DNA from: Apostichopus japonicus
Lineage: Eukaryota > Echinodermata > Holothuroidea > Aspidochirotida > Stichopodidae
Assembly (NCBI RefSeq): GCF_037975245.1
Contig: NC_092566.1
Coordinates: forward strand, 18,635,001 to 18,699,000
Direction: 5' to 3'
Length of the DNA: 64,000 bases
Part shown: positions 1-10,470 of the stretch, in pieces
Position numbering within the stretch: position 1 is the first letter of the stretch
Layout: every line of letters begins with the position of its first letter
Position numbers and translations under genes: made by a program
Notes under the pieces: model-generated
The model's input: the letters and a program-made list of their open reading frames with translations, nothing else
The model's database searches: none
What the model was told of the DNA's origin: nothing

Positions 1-2
1 TT

Positions 3-266
3 TCTGATTATGCTAGATTTCAGAATGTGTTACCTCACAAGTATAGACTGGTTGTATTAACAGGTCCATGGACACAAGATGTTACGTACAGTGGTCCAAT
101 TGACAGGCATGTTAATCTTTACATATTCTGCTTCGAGGATGTTACTTTTATGGTTACATCTCCTTCTGGATTGTATGGCTGTATTCACTTTTGTAACAAA
201 TGCTTCAAACAATCTAGTAAAGCGAAGCCTACTCACACATGCCCTTACGAAAAGGAGTCCACATGA
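3..266 (+). pseudogene. Fragment of a Polinton/Maverick-type element protein (region upstream of DNA polymerase B), cut by the window edge
   Basis: An open frame runs in from the left edge (codons start at base 3) and ends at a TGA at 264-266, giving about 87 residues. It begins around residues SDYARFQNVLPHKY, continues with RLVVLTG and VNLYIF, and ends with a cysteine/histidine-rich stretch C-N-K-C-F...T-H-T-C. The order is a 'FQ..L...Y.LVVL' start, then 'GP....VNLY', then 'VTS..GLYG...FC.KC', then 'H.C'. From memory this resembles the segment ahead of the polymerase in proteins annotated as DNA polymerase type B from Polinton-like elements of invertebrates. No polymerase motif follows: the frame stops and the next kilobase is non-coding. 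It is therefore either the end of an exon or, more likely, a truncated relic. The family call rests on pattern memory only; an unrelated cysteine-rich protein is possible. Confidence 0.4.
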
Positions 267-1448
267 AACGAGTTACCTGAAACCACGCTCCAGCAAATAT
301 TTAACTCGTCGATAAAAGTGTTCTTTATTCTATATTCTTATGCTATATGCCTAGTATGGTGTGGCTCAACTTTGTAAGTTAAAGGCACATTCCCTTGTCT
401 TTATTCAAACGGTATTTTCGTCACGGTCTCCGGCCTTATTCAGTCCTCTCCCGTACTATCACACTTGCTTGCTTAGTTTACCAAGGAATAGACCTATCTA
501 CGTTTATCATCGATCTTATCTTCATTTAGTATTCAGTGATGTCAGAAGCAAACTTAGAATGTCTCCCCTCCCCCCCCCCGGCCACCCCCTCTCACTGAAA
601 AGAAGTCGATCGCTAGGATCCGGCTAATATAGCGTTAGGAATTGTTTAGAGGGCGGGCTAAAGGTGAAAGGGGTAGAGTTCTTTTGTCTCTTTAAATGTA
701 ATCTATAGGAAACGGGCAGAGCCGTATACGGCTCTGGAAAGGGGAGGCCGTGGGAGTGTGGGTTAGAATAAAGACATAATACCTTATGAAACGATATAAA
801 CTAGAGAGAGCCAGGTTTTCTTTTTTGAATTGTAGCATTGCAGGGAGGGGGGGGGGGGGGTGTTTGACTGCCTTTTTTTTTTTAGAAATGAAGTGTTTTC
901 CATTATACTTATGGCAAAATGACGGTACGAAGATGTCATATTTGTAGTACTTTTTATCCTTTTAACATTTCTTTGTAATGTGAACCTGTCTTTTTTTTAT
1001 CATCTGGCTATTCAAATTTAAACAATAAAATTGTAATTATTGTACATGTTTTGTATTGACTCAATCGGATAAAATTACCGCAGCACCCCTTTTCCATTCT
1101 TTTCAAATACTATATGATAACAAAACTGACATATTGTATGCATGTAACACATAATTTTGCAACTGGTCTCTCAACATAACTAACATGGTGATTATAGCGA
1201 TCATCAAATGTTGAGATTGATAGGGCGGGACTGTAGACACAACAGTAATTGATAATCTTCTTGTATATTGTTATCTGGGTTGTGTTTTTATACCATCACT
1301 TGTTTGAGAATGACACCCAAATCTTCATGTATAAGGTTTAACAATTAAAATGGTTGGACTGTTAATCCCCCACACACATGTCATTAGTCAGTTCTCCAGA
1401 TGCTACCCAGAGCTCAATAGGAAAATCAAGAGTTGTTAACCTCAAGTA
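267..1448. other. Non-coding stretch, no gene recognised
   Basis: Short frames here have no recognisable motif or coding-like composition. The stretch holds a C homopolymer at about 570-579 and a 14-G run at about 847-860. The only structure I see is low-complexity T/A sequence and these runs. Confidence 0.5.
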
Positions 1449-1555
1449 ATGTGCTTACATTGTATTACAATGTGCTTACATTGTAATACAATGTGCTTAC
1501 ATTGTATTACAATGTGCTTACATTGTATTACAATGTGCTTACATTGTATTACAAT
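1449..1555. repeat. 21-bp tandem repeat, about 5 copies
   Basis: The unit contains TGTGCTTACATTGTATTACA and is repeated five times almost perfectly. One copy has TAATACA in place of TATTACA. Each copy includes the near-palindrome ATTGTATTACAAT, so single strands could form serial small hairpins. It lies about 1.1 kb upstream of the sulfotransferase start codon. Confidence 0.9.
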
Positions 1556-1686
1556 TTGATAGCGGTGATGAATTTCAGCCGAAGGTGTTTTATTGATCAA
1601 ATGATGTTAAAGGAACCCTATTTGGTTGATAGAATTAAAGAAATGCATCACCATGAATATTTAGGTTAGAACTCAGGGGTAGCAAT

Positions 1687-1855
1687 TCAGCCTTAAAGGA
1701 GCTTATCGGATAATAAGTATGTTGTAGGTGAATGTTTTGAAACCCGGAATAGCTATTCGAAACATTACCAATACTATAACTTTCATCATTTTCGTGCGAT
1801 GTGATAAATGAAGACCAACCTAAAGCCACTCTTTTTAACTGATATACCATGTTCA
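1687..1855 (+). repeat. Dispersed repeat copy A (related to 3858-3975)
   Basis: The stretch beginning TTAAAGGAGCTTATCGG and continuing through GGTGAATGTTTTGAAA, CCGGAATAGCTA and GAAACATTAC can be aligned by eye with 3858-3975, which has AAAGGAGCATTTCGG, GGTGAATGTCTTGGAA, CCGAAATAGCTA and GAAACATTAC. Both are in the same orientation. The family is not identified; the TTAAAGGA start suggests a TTAA-type miniature element. The outer ends are uncertain. Confidence 0.5.
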
Positions 1856-2690
1856 TAATTTACGCATCTGAATAGGCATGCATGTTAACCTATGAAAATA
1901 GCTATTTCTTAAAGTAATATTCGGTCATCAGTGGTGACAACCACAGAACGTACAGCCCGGTGTAATCCTTTTGTATATAGTTTATGAATGGGGTGGGGGG
2001 GGGGGGCAATTCATGGACTATTAATGCCGCTACGTGTAACATACTTACTTTCTGTCTCAGTGAGGTCTGCATCCGACATGACCATATCCCATGTTGCTGA
2101 CGTCATGCCTATCCAGCATCACAAGAAGCATCATATAGGCATATATAGTTCTCTCTGTGGATAGTGTACTGGTTATCAAATAGGGACCACCTCTTTTATA
2201 TACGGGAATATTAGCTAGAGTAGAGGAACCAAACAACACATGTGACTGGTCCTGTATTAATCTACGCAGTCTATTTACCCAAGAATATAGCATCTCGTGA
2301 CCTTCACCATTCCCCTAACATGAAGATAATAGTGTCAAGAAAAGTACTAGCAAACGTAATTTATTCACACAGCTGTGCAATCAATCTAACGTATTTCGTT
2401 GTATTCTTCACTTTTTTACTACAGATATTGTATTTAGGCGGTCAAGTGAGACAAGTTCTTCACACAATAGACTATATGCATGTATAGTGATATGGTTTAA
2501 CAAGCACACATCGTGCATGGTAGCGAAATATAGCGGCCACTTTATTAACTGCAAAGCAAATGAAGCCATTGACGGTATGAGACTTCAGGATCCCTTCACA
2601 CACCGGTATAGCAGTTAAATTAACCTCATTCACAGTATTGCACCCTGCGAAAAGAGCACAGCTGGTCTTTCGTCTTTCCAAAAATAGGTC

Positions 2691-5600
2691 ATGACAGCTC
2701 GGTTTACAGACAAGAAAAAAATTACAATTTTACTTCTTATTTTGTTCTGTAGCGGTTTACTAGTTTATGAGTATAATTCTACTCAACGGATAACACAGAA
2801 ATTCAAATCTGATCAAGAAAATGAAGGTAAGAAGTAAGTTTAGAAAGCACGTGTATGCAGCAGTGTGCACTTTCTTACTCTCAGGTGGCATTCACTTTCA
2901 AAATCATGTTTACTATTATTCTTCAATGATTACCAAAACCGTAGTTCTGTTTTTTTAATAATGTCAATGGGTCACATTACTGCAACTCAATGTTCAAGTC
3001 CAAGGTGACTGCGTTTAAAGATGAGTTTAGGCACATAATTGCTTGATATGTTTTAGACCTTCAAGTAGCCTACTACCATACCAGTGCAAGTTGTAATTCT
3101 ATATACCATTTCCATTTTATATTTGAAAACATGGGCCTTCCAGAAGGTTAGTCTTGAAAGGCCTATGTCGCATTCCAAGAAAAGAGAGCCATAGAAAGAG
3201 TGCTATTAATGTGTCTTTAGCTATTCCGGTTTTCAAGATATATACCTTTAAAATAAGCTTAATCGCTTGAATAAGTTTTTAATGTTAACTTGACGATGCA
3301 TTCTGCTACTCAATGCAGGTCTTAATGTTTTTCCATTGTTTTACAAATTCTAGTGAATCAATCAAATCATGTTCTTTTAGCTTCACCGACATAACATCAT
3401 TGGTTACATTTTTTTCCATAAAAGCCTTATGCCTGCTATTGAGTATTGTGTTGCATCTGAGGAACTGATCTATAATGGTGCATCCAATTCAAATATTAGC
3501 CTCGAGTCTTTTCATTTCTCCAATATAAAGTATTAAGTCCTATTGTAGAACTAGAAACTCGACTTTCAACAGTGTGCTCATAATTACTGTCTTTGTCTGA
3601 AGTCTTATTCTGAAGCAGACCTTACTGTGTTAGTTCCTAAAATAAACCACAAAACTCCACAGGAAACAATACTTCTATGGCCTCAAATAACATGAGTATT
3701 AGAGAATGTTCAAGTATAAATGTTGTTGAATGTGATACATGGACACTCTGTTGTTATTGAAAGAGCATGCTTTGGATGTGTTATAGGTAATCGATTAACA
3801 TAAACATGTAGGTCTGCACAGAGCAGCTGGCGTCATCATAACCAATTGCGCCCTATAAAGGAGCATTTCGGACAAACAGTATATCTCATTGGTGAATGTC
3901 TTGGAAATCCGAAATAGCTAGAAACATTACTCAGACTAACTTTTTGTAATCTTCTCGAACTATGAAACATCAATATTATACTGCTCCCTGGGGCTTTCTA
4001 AGGTTTCCATTCACTTCCGATTAACGATGGAAAACAAGTTTCACGGTGCGTGCTTGACACATATCCTTTAAAACTACATATAGCAGATTAGCCCCCTCTA
4101 CTATTGCCTATTTCGCTTACAATGGTATCTTGTGAATTTACTTCTACAGGGGTGAGATCCACTTCTATGAACAGGGTAACGGAAAAACAAATCCAGAATT
4201 TGACACATACAGCCGACGAAGTCATGGAATTTCTGATGTCAATGAATATAAGCCTAGATTCCTTCCTATCCAAAGTAAGAAAGCCAATTGAGATTTAAAG
4301 CTGATTTATGCATTGACTGTAAAGACCAAGTCTTGTTATATTTGCATACAATTGACCAACATTCTCTCATATACTCTAATTTTAAGAGATTGTTTTTGGT
4401 AGTTACCACCAATTTGTTGACCCCCCCCCCCTTAATCAGTCAGTTTTTTTTTAACTTTTAAACATTTCGATGGGATTATGCAAATATTGTTGGCATCCAC
4501 AATGTGGGGTATATGACTGACATGACGTCATCACTCTGTATGCTGTACTTGGATCGGCACACATCGGTCAAGTTTGAAGTACATGAGCCGTGAACTTCAT
4601 TAACTTCGTAACCTTTCATATATACGTTATAATTATACGCCATAAACATTCCATCAAACAATTAATTCAAACGGTGTTTACTTATATGAGTAGGACACTT
4701 TCGGTCAGTATTTCTTGATTTTTTCCGCATGATCCGTAATAGCTTAAAGAAAATTTATTTTCCTAAATTTCCAACAATTTTGTTAAGCAATCAACTTCAG
4801 GCACGGGAATATTGATTTAAGTTTTAAGACCAGTAGTTACATTTTCAGCTGTAGTTTGTGATTTTCGTGCACACAAATGTGGTCAATTAGTGTAAGCAGT
4901 GTCGTAACAACAGTATGGAAGGCATATGGAAGGTTGTCTCTCTAACGGACTAACCCTTTCCTAACCCTTTGATTCGGTAAGCAAGGCAGTTTTGCTGGAG
5001 AAATAAAAACAGCAGTTTGTCCTCGACTAATTATTGTGATGTGTTCCAAACATCTGATCTGACCTGGATAATCATAGTCAAACTCTTACTTCAACCCCCT
5101 CCCCCCTCCCCACCCTCCTCCGGCCCATCTGCTATCCCGGTATACGTAAAGTTTATGTAAAATTATAGATTGTTCACACTTGACTCACTATTCTTGCTTA
5201 TATTCGAGACGTTTCCACTCCTGTTTTGTGCATGTAATGATGAACGTTCAAGTCTAGTACGTGTGTATAGCGATCCATGGTTCTTTTGTGAATGCTAATC
5301 CGCAGTGTAAAGAGAAATATGAACTTGATTTCATTATTCGTCTTTCTTTAAGCGCAAAGAACATGCGTGTCGGACCGTCTCAACTTTAATCGCAACCATG
5401 CTGACATCTTTGAATGATGAAGGCCATAATAGTTTAATCACCTAATGATAAATATTCATTACACATATCTTTGCAGGATTCACCTAATGATGAATATTTA
5501 TTACACATATCTTTGCAGGATTACAGTCTGAAAGAGGAAAAGTGGCTTGCTCTCATGGAAGCGCGACAACGGTCACGTGTTCAGAGAATGAACTTCTTCT

Positions 5601-6346
5601 GTGACTCCTATCACATTCGCAAACGGACTACAAGAGAATTGTTGGCCAAACAATCTTACCGTCACGCCTTATATGCAAACGATCAGAATAAAGTCATCTT
5701 CAGCTTAGTGTTGAAAGTGGCGTCCAATCATTTCAAGAAATTATTCAAGCAAATTGGGGGCTCAAAGCGACTCTACATAATGCCCACTGAATCTTGTAAA
5801 GGGCGCGTGGAGAATTATTTCAGAATTTTGTTCGTACGCCATCCACTTGCAAGAATGCTTTCAGCTTACAAGGAAAAATTTGTAGAGCATCATATTGCTC
5901 ATTTTGTACAGATTGGTAGGAAGATAATAGGTGACCAAAGGGAAGGAGCAACACAGCTAGAAATAAAACAGGCAACCGATGTAACCTTTTTGGAATTCAT
6001 TAAGCATTTGACGATGGGTAAGAAGGCCCGAATTAATACGCACTGGGACTTAATTTGGATTCATAATCGTGTATGCGAAATGCGATACGACTTCATAGGC
6101 AAGCTAGAAACCATTGAGGATGATTACAGGTATATGTTGTACAAGATGTCTCGTGGTAGGTTACACGCAAGCGACTATAACTTTATGGGAGCATATCGTA
6201 GTTACCATGGTAATGATGAAAAGTTACAAGAATATTATCAGCAGGTGCCCTCCTCTGTTTTACAATTGTGGTATAACATTTATCGCAGGGATTTCGAACT
6301 GTTTGGCTATAACATGGACATCATAAACACTACACACCCATCGTAG
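2691..6346 (+). CDS. Carbohydrate sulfotransferase (CHST8-14 / Sulfotransfer_2 family), three coding exons
   Basis: A predicted Golgi type II membrane enzyme that transfers sulfate from PAPS to a glycan such as chondroitin, dermatan or HNK-1-type chains. Coding exons are 2691-2826, 4150-4274 and 5519-6346 (or 5477-6346 with the upstream acceptor). Donors are GTAAGA at both introns, acceptors are TTCTACAG and TTTGCAG, and intron phases 1 and 0 join in frame. The product is 362 aa, or 376 with the longer exon, close to CHST11's roughly 350. ATG 2691 follows an in-frame TAG at 2685-2687. Residues 11-26 (ITILLLILFCSGLLVY) form a signal anchor behind a KKK cluster, followed by an Asn-rich stem. 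The 5'-PAPS loop is LKVASNHFKK (about 152-161) and the 3'-phosphate motif is RHPLARMLSAY (about 194-204). YDFIGKLETIEDD and DFELFGYN near the C-terminus are family hallmarks. The usual loop Cys is Ser. Acceptor sugar is unknown. Confidence 0.85.
3858..3975 (+). repeat. Dispersed repeat copy B, inside sulfotransferase intron 1
   Basis: This is the partner of the copy at 1687-1855, in direct orientation. Similarity is clear over about 80 bp and fades after GAAACATTAC. The element may extend to about 4075, where ATCCTTTAAA roughly mirrors the start TAAAGGAG, which would make it a short inverted-ended element. Family not recognised. Confidence 0.45.
5439..5522 (+). promoter_or_regulatory. Tandemly duplicated 3' splice site (two 42-bp copies)
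   Basis: Two adjacent 42-bp copies (5439-5480 and 5481-5522) differ at only two positions. Each carries a branch-point-like CCTAATGA, a short pyrimidine stretch and the acceptor TTTGCAG before GATT. The two possible exon starts are 5477 and 5519, exactly 14 codons apart. The 42-bp interval is open in the gene's frame, so use of the upstream AG would add DSPNDEYLLHISLQ to the enzyme without a frameshift. Which site is used cannot be told from sequence. Confidence 0.85.
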
Positions 6347-8352
6347 AAATGGACTACAATTATTGTAAGTTTATAGTTCCTGATAAAGAACACTAAAAAC
6401 AACTGCTATATAAGCATTAAGATATTCTGCAGTTTGCTGATGGTCCGAAAGATTATTATTAGTGTGTACTGCATGTAGTCTCGTTAAATAACGTGCAAAT
6501 TCTTGTGTAATCTTGGTTTCAAGTACATGTGTACACAAAGACATTTGACAGATGTTGTTAAAAAAAATATCTCCATTTTTATGATGGTGCCAGTTTGTGA
6601 ACGTCGAATCAGTGTAGTGTAGACCACGCTGCATACAAAGTGAAGTATACCACATTTAAATTCTCCACATTTTGAGATAACCAAATTAAAAATCATAAGA
6701 AAATCAGTCAAACAGTTGAGATATAGTCGAAAGAATTGGTTGTAATTTTGGAATGATGAGAGAAAGTTTTATATTCAATAGTTGAAATGTTGGAATAAAA
6801 AGTCAATATTTCGATCTAAAATAACGAAATTGGGACTGGATCTATGGTACTTTGATAGAATAAACATTTCAGAAAATAAAAATTAGATTTCCAGTCAATA
6901 GTCGAATGTTTAAGCAAATAAAAACAGAAAATTCCAGAGGAATTTCGAGAAAGTATCCAAAATTTAGCGATAAAACTCGAAATTGTGGTGTATCCAGGAA
7001 CGAGTCCAAAAGTCGATACAAACAGCTAAAACTGATAGAATATTGATAAATTCTTGAGGTATAGTAGTCGAAGGTTGGGATCAATAAGTCGAAGACACAT
7101 TTCTCAAAAGAAAAACAAAGTAATGATGAATATTATAAATGAAAGCAAACTTGAATTTTTGACCCTTCACATGGGAAACCTTTTCGGAAAAGGTAAAATA
7201 AGTAGAAATATCGAGTAAAATAATACACATCATGATATGAAAAGTAAATATGTCGGTATAAAAAACAAAATTTCGAGAAAAGTCGAGAGTTTCAGAAAGT
7301 TTGTCCAGCTGAAATAATTCGAGAAAAAGGATTGAAATTTCGATTAGTTCTTCCTATCCGCAGATCTAAAACTCTTCTGTGGAAAACACCAAACCCTGTT
7401 TGTTTTCTGTCTCCCCCTCCAGAAAACGTCCTATATCACATAATTATTTTGTAATTTGTTGGAAGCAGAATTACGAAGAAAATGTAACGAAAATGAAATA
7501 TCAATTGCAGAGACATATGTACAAGAAGACATTCCCCAAATTTCCCGCTCGCTTGGTGGACGTGAGCTGCCATTTTGTCATACAGCCTTTCATAAAGAGT
7601 GTTTACCTGCTAAAATTGTAAGCCTATTATAAGAATGTTCTTAATCTCTTTGTCCGTGGTTTCTTTGAAGCAGTGAATCGTTATTTCTAGTCGATTTCAA
7701 CGTAGAAGAAAATAACTTAAGTGATCCACTTGGTACTGAATAATCAGCAGTTCTCGATGCCATGAATACATGTTATTTTATTGAATGGCAAGGAAGTGAA
7801 ACGAGAATCAACTGATTGTGTTGCTTCAATTTATTGTTACCGTGATGTTGATCTCCTTTGAAGAGTGGCAGTACCACATTATAAGACAACATTTACAGCT
7901 TACATTGAGGGTATAGTCATGAGTATGGAAATCATGATTCTTCACTAGATATATCCCATTCTATGTTAATGGGACTAGCTATTGCCTGCACAGTGCACGT
8001 AGTTAGTTTTCGGACCCATGCAAGCTCTTTCATGGCTGATTTTTTTAATATGAAATACATGCACCAGTCACCCCGCCAAAGTTTTCTTTTTTGGTAACAA
8101 AATGTTTCGGCTCGATCGCTTTTGGGACCTTACCGACGATGGGAATATGTCTCGCTGTTCTTGATAACAAGTATTTTCAGGTGCAGGTTCATGTCTAATT
8201 AGTAGCCATATCTTTGTATTCTCATTATTCATATTGCCTCATAAAGTTTTGGGACGGGTACCCCTCTCAGTCCTTTACGTGTCTGATCAGGCTCTCACCG
8301 TATGGCGGCCGTATTATATGAGTTTAACCATTATCCGATGACAGATAGTAGA
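6347..8352. other. Sulfotransferase 3' flank and degenerate TCGA-rich region
   Basis: AATAAA hexamers at 6794-6799 and 6859-6864 are candidate poly(A) signals for the sulfotransferase. From about 6725 to 7345 the sequence is A-rich with roughly 13 TCGA tetramers in motifs such as AGTCGAA and TTTCGAG. This looks like a decayed minisatellite with a unit of roughly 30 bp. From 7380 to 8350 I see no gene; the short frames there have no recognisable domains. Confidence 0.45.
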
Positions 8353-8975
8353 TCAAGGGTGTCTTATCGCATGCAGGGGGTCTTATCGCATTGAGGGTGT
8401 CTTATTGCATGAAAGGTGTCTTATCGCATGATGGGTGTCTCATTACATGATGGGTGTCTTATTGCAAGAAGGGTGTCTTATTACGAAGGGTGTCTTATTG
8501 CATGAAGGGTGTCTCATTACATGAAGGGTGTCTTATTGCATCAAGGGTGTCTTATCGCACGAATGGTGCCTTATCGCATGTAGGGTGCCTTATTGCATGA
8601 AGGGTATCTTATCGCATGTAGTGTGTCTTATTGTATCAAGGGTGTCTTATCGCACGAATGGTGCCTTATCGCATGTAGGGTGCCTTATTGCATGAAGAGT
8701 GTCTCATTACATGATGGGTGTCTCATTACATGATGGGTGTCTCATTACATGATGGGTGTCTTTTGCAAGAAGGGTGTCTTATTGCGAAGGGTGTCTTATT
8801 GCATGAACGGTGTCTCATTGCATCAAGGGTGTCTTATCGCACGAATGGTGCCTTATCGCATGTAGGGTGCCTTATTGCATGAAGGGTATCTTATCGCATG
8901 TAGTGTGCCTTATTGCATGAAGGGTATCTTATCACATGTAAGGTGTCTTATCTCATGAAGGGTGTCTTATTGCAT
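8353..8975. repeat. 18-20 bp minisatellite, about 32 imperfect copies
   Basis: The core unit is GGGTGTCTTATTGCATGAA, with frequent variants (TATCGCATG, CATTACATG, GTGCCTTATCG, some shortened). Blocks of several units recur: the run with GCACGAATGGTGCCTTATCG appears three times (about 8557, 8651 and 8839), so segments larger than one unit were duplicated. Variable unit length argues against a coding role. Confidence 0.9.
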
Positions 8976-9650
8976 TCGGCTGCGAGATGCTCTGATCATG
9001 GAATAAACTAAGCTAATATTCCCAATATTTATGTAGTTACCCCGGCCAATGCAGAAGCTCTTCCCACCACGGTGACAACCAGGCTAAGCTGGCTGCATAC
9101 CTCAAATTGGAACACATGTCGCTATGGAGTCATTTTCGTGCGCAGACTATCTGCACAGCTTAATTTACTTTAAAATATTAATAAGTCAATTGCCCAATTT
9201 AACAGGAGCCAATTAAGTGAAAATATTCTGTATATATATATATTCAATTTATAAAGTCATGTATAAAGAAAAGCACAGTTGATCAATCTACAGCGAAAGG
9301 AGAAATGTGTCGACCAAATCCAACGGAAGCTCGTTTGATGATTTAGATACGTTAATTTCCCCCTCATATTTGAAGATTTAATTTTCGTGAATAAACTTTG
9401 TGGCTCATAAATTTTATGTTATATTTATAATATTTAATGGCTAATTTCACCTTTCCCGGTAGACCAAAATTAACAGATTATGTATTATGGTATTTATTTT
9501 TTCCTTGAAAATTTGTGATAAATTGATTCAATGTAGAACGCATCTTTGGATGTTGAAAGATAAGAAATTGTTAACTTATCACTGATCACTGACTGATTTA
9601 GGTAAGGGGCTGTACTCTTGTGGAAGCGCCGGAGGTGAACTAAGGATATT
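8976..9650. other. Non-coding stretch, nothing recognised
   Basis: AT-rich sequence with a short (TA)n run near 9232-9242. It contains no open frame of note and no repeat that I could identify. Confidence 0.4.
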
Positions 9651-9708
9651 TAAAAGGAAGAGGCTACCCAGCGGTCATTAATGACCGCTGGGTAGCCTCT
9701 TCCTTTTA
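9651..9708. repeat. Perfect 58-bp palindrome (29-bp arms, no spacer)
   Basis: Arms were compared base by base outward from the centre ATT|AAT at 9679/9680. All 29 pairs match, and the first mismatch is 9650 (T) against 9709 (C). The outer part is purine-rich (AAAAGGAAGAGG) and the inner part is CTACCCAGCGGTC. Flanking sequence is not inverted. It could extrude as a cruciform or, if transcribed, fold as a perfect hairpin. It may be the remnant of a small palindromic element. Confidence 0.95.
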
Positions 9709-10274
9709 CTTGAAGCAGACTCCATCATTTATAGTTGACGGGGGTCCTCCCGGCACAAAAATAGTGCATGATTCGGCGACTACAAATTAGGGCCCTTCTG
9801 AGACTATACATTAGGGCTTTGTAAGTCGTTATCAACGGACATGCTAACAAATAATAGTAAACTAATTTGTCCCCTAACTGATTTAGAGACTGAGCTAAAT
9901 CATAATGGGAGGGCCAGATGCGAATGAAGTATTTTATAAAGGAGGGGTGCTGCCAGTTTTGAATGTCGGAATTTGGGATCTCGGGTGGCCCTATATGTTG
10001 CTGTATTCTATTCTGCAGATTCAATCAGTCAGAGTAAGCATTATTGACTATAGCCTATACTTTAAAATGGAAATATAACTGGTCGAGACATCCAATGTGG
10101 CATATTCGTGAACTAATCAATTGTATTCGACTTGAAAGTTCGGAAAGAAGGAAAATGCTTTTCCAAGTCACTTTCTGTTTAAACTTCGCATTAAACGTGT
10201 CACTTGCGACCTGCATTGGTAATGCACATGAATACATTGTTATAGCCAGCCAGTAAAGCTTTTTTGAACACCTT

Positions 10275-10470
10275 GTGGCGGAGCTTGCTATAGGCTTCGG
10301 AGCTAAAGATTTGGAGCCTCGAGCCGCCCGCGGTCCGCTGTCTTGCCGTCTGCCAAATCTAATGCGGCCCGCCGGCGGGCAGTACCCGTCGGGCCGACTT
10401 CGGTGCCGAAGCCTGGCCGTCTTCGGGCCAACTTCGGCTTGCTTGCTGGGTGTTTGTCTTCATCAATAAT
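10275..10470. other. Short GC- and CpG-rich island with several small inverted repeats
   Basis: About 200 bp of strikingly GC-rich sequence sits in AT-rich surroundings. It contains the perfect palindrome CCCGCCGGCGGG, CTTCGG/CCGAAG pairs and repeated GGGCC-ACTTCGG motifs. Weak open frames exist on both strands but resemble no protein I know. It may be a recent insertion (SINE-like or foreign), a CpG island, or a structured RNA segment. I cannot decide between these. Confidence 0.6.

Noticed and set aside
4088-4273. Minus-strand 61-aa frame
   Set aside because: Antisense shadow of sulfotransferase exon 2.
9651-9708. Rho-independent terminator
   Set aside because: The hairpin has no loop and there is no prokaryotic gene nearby.
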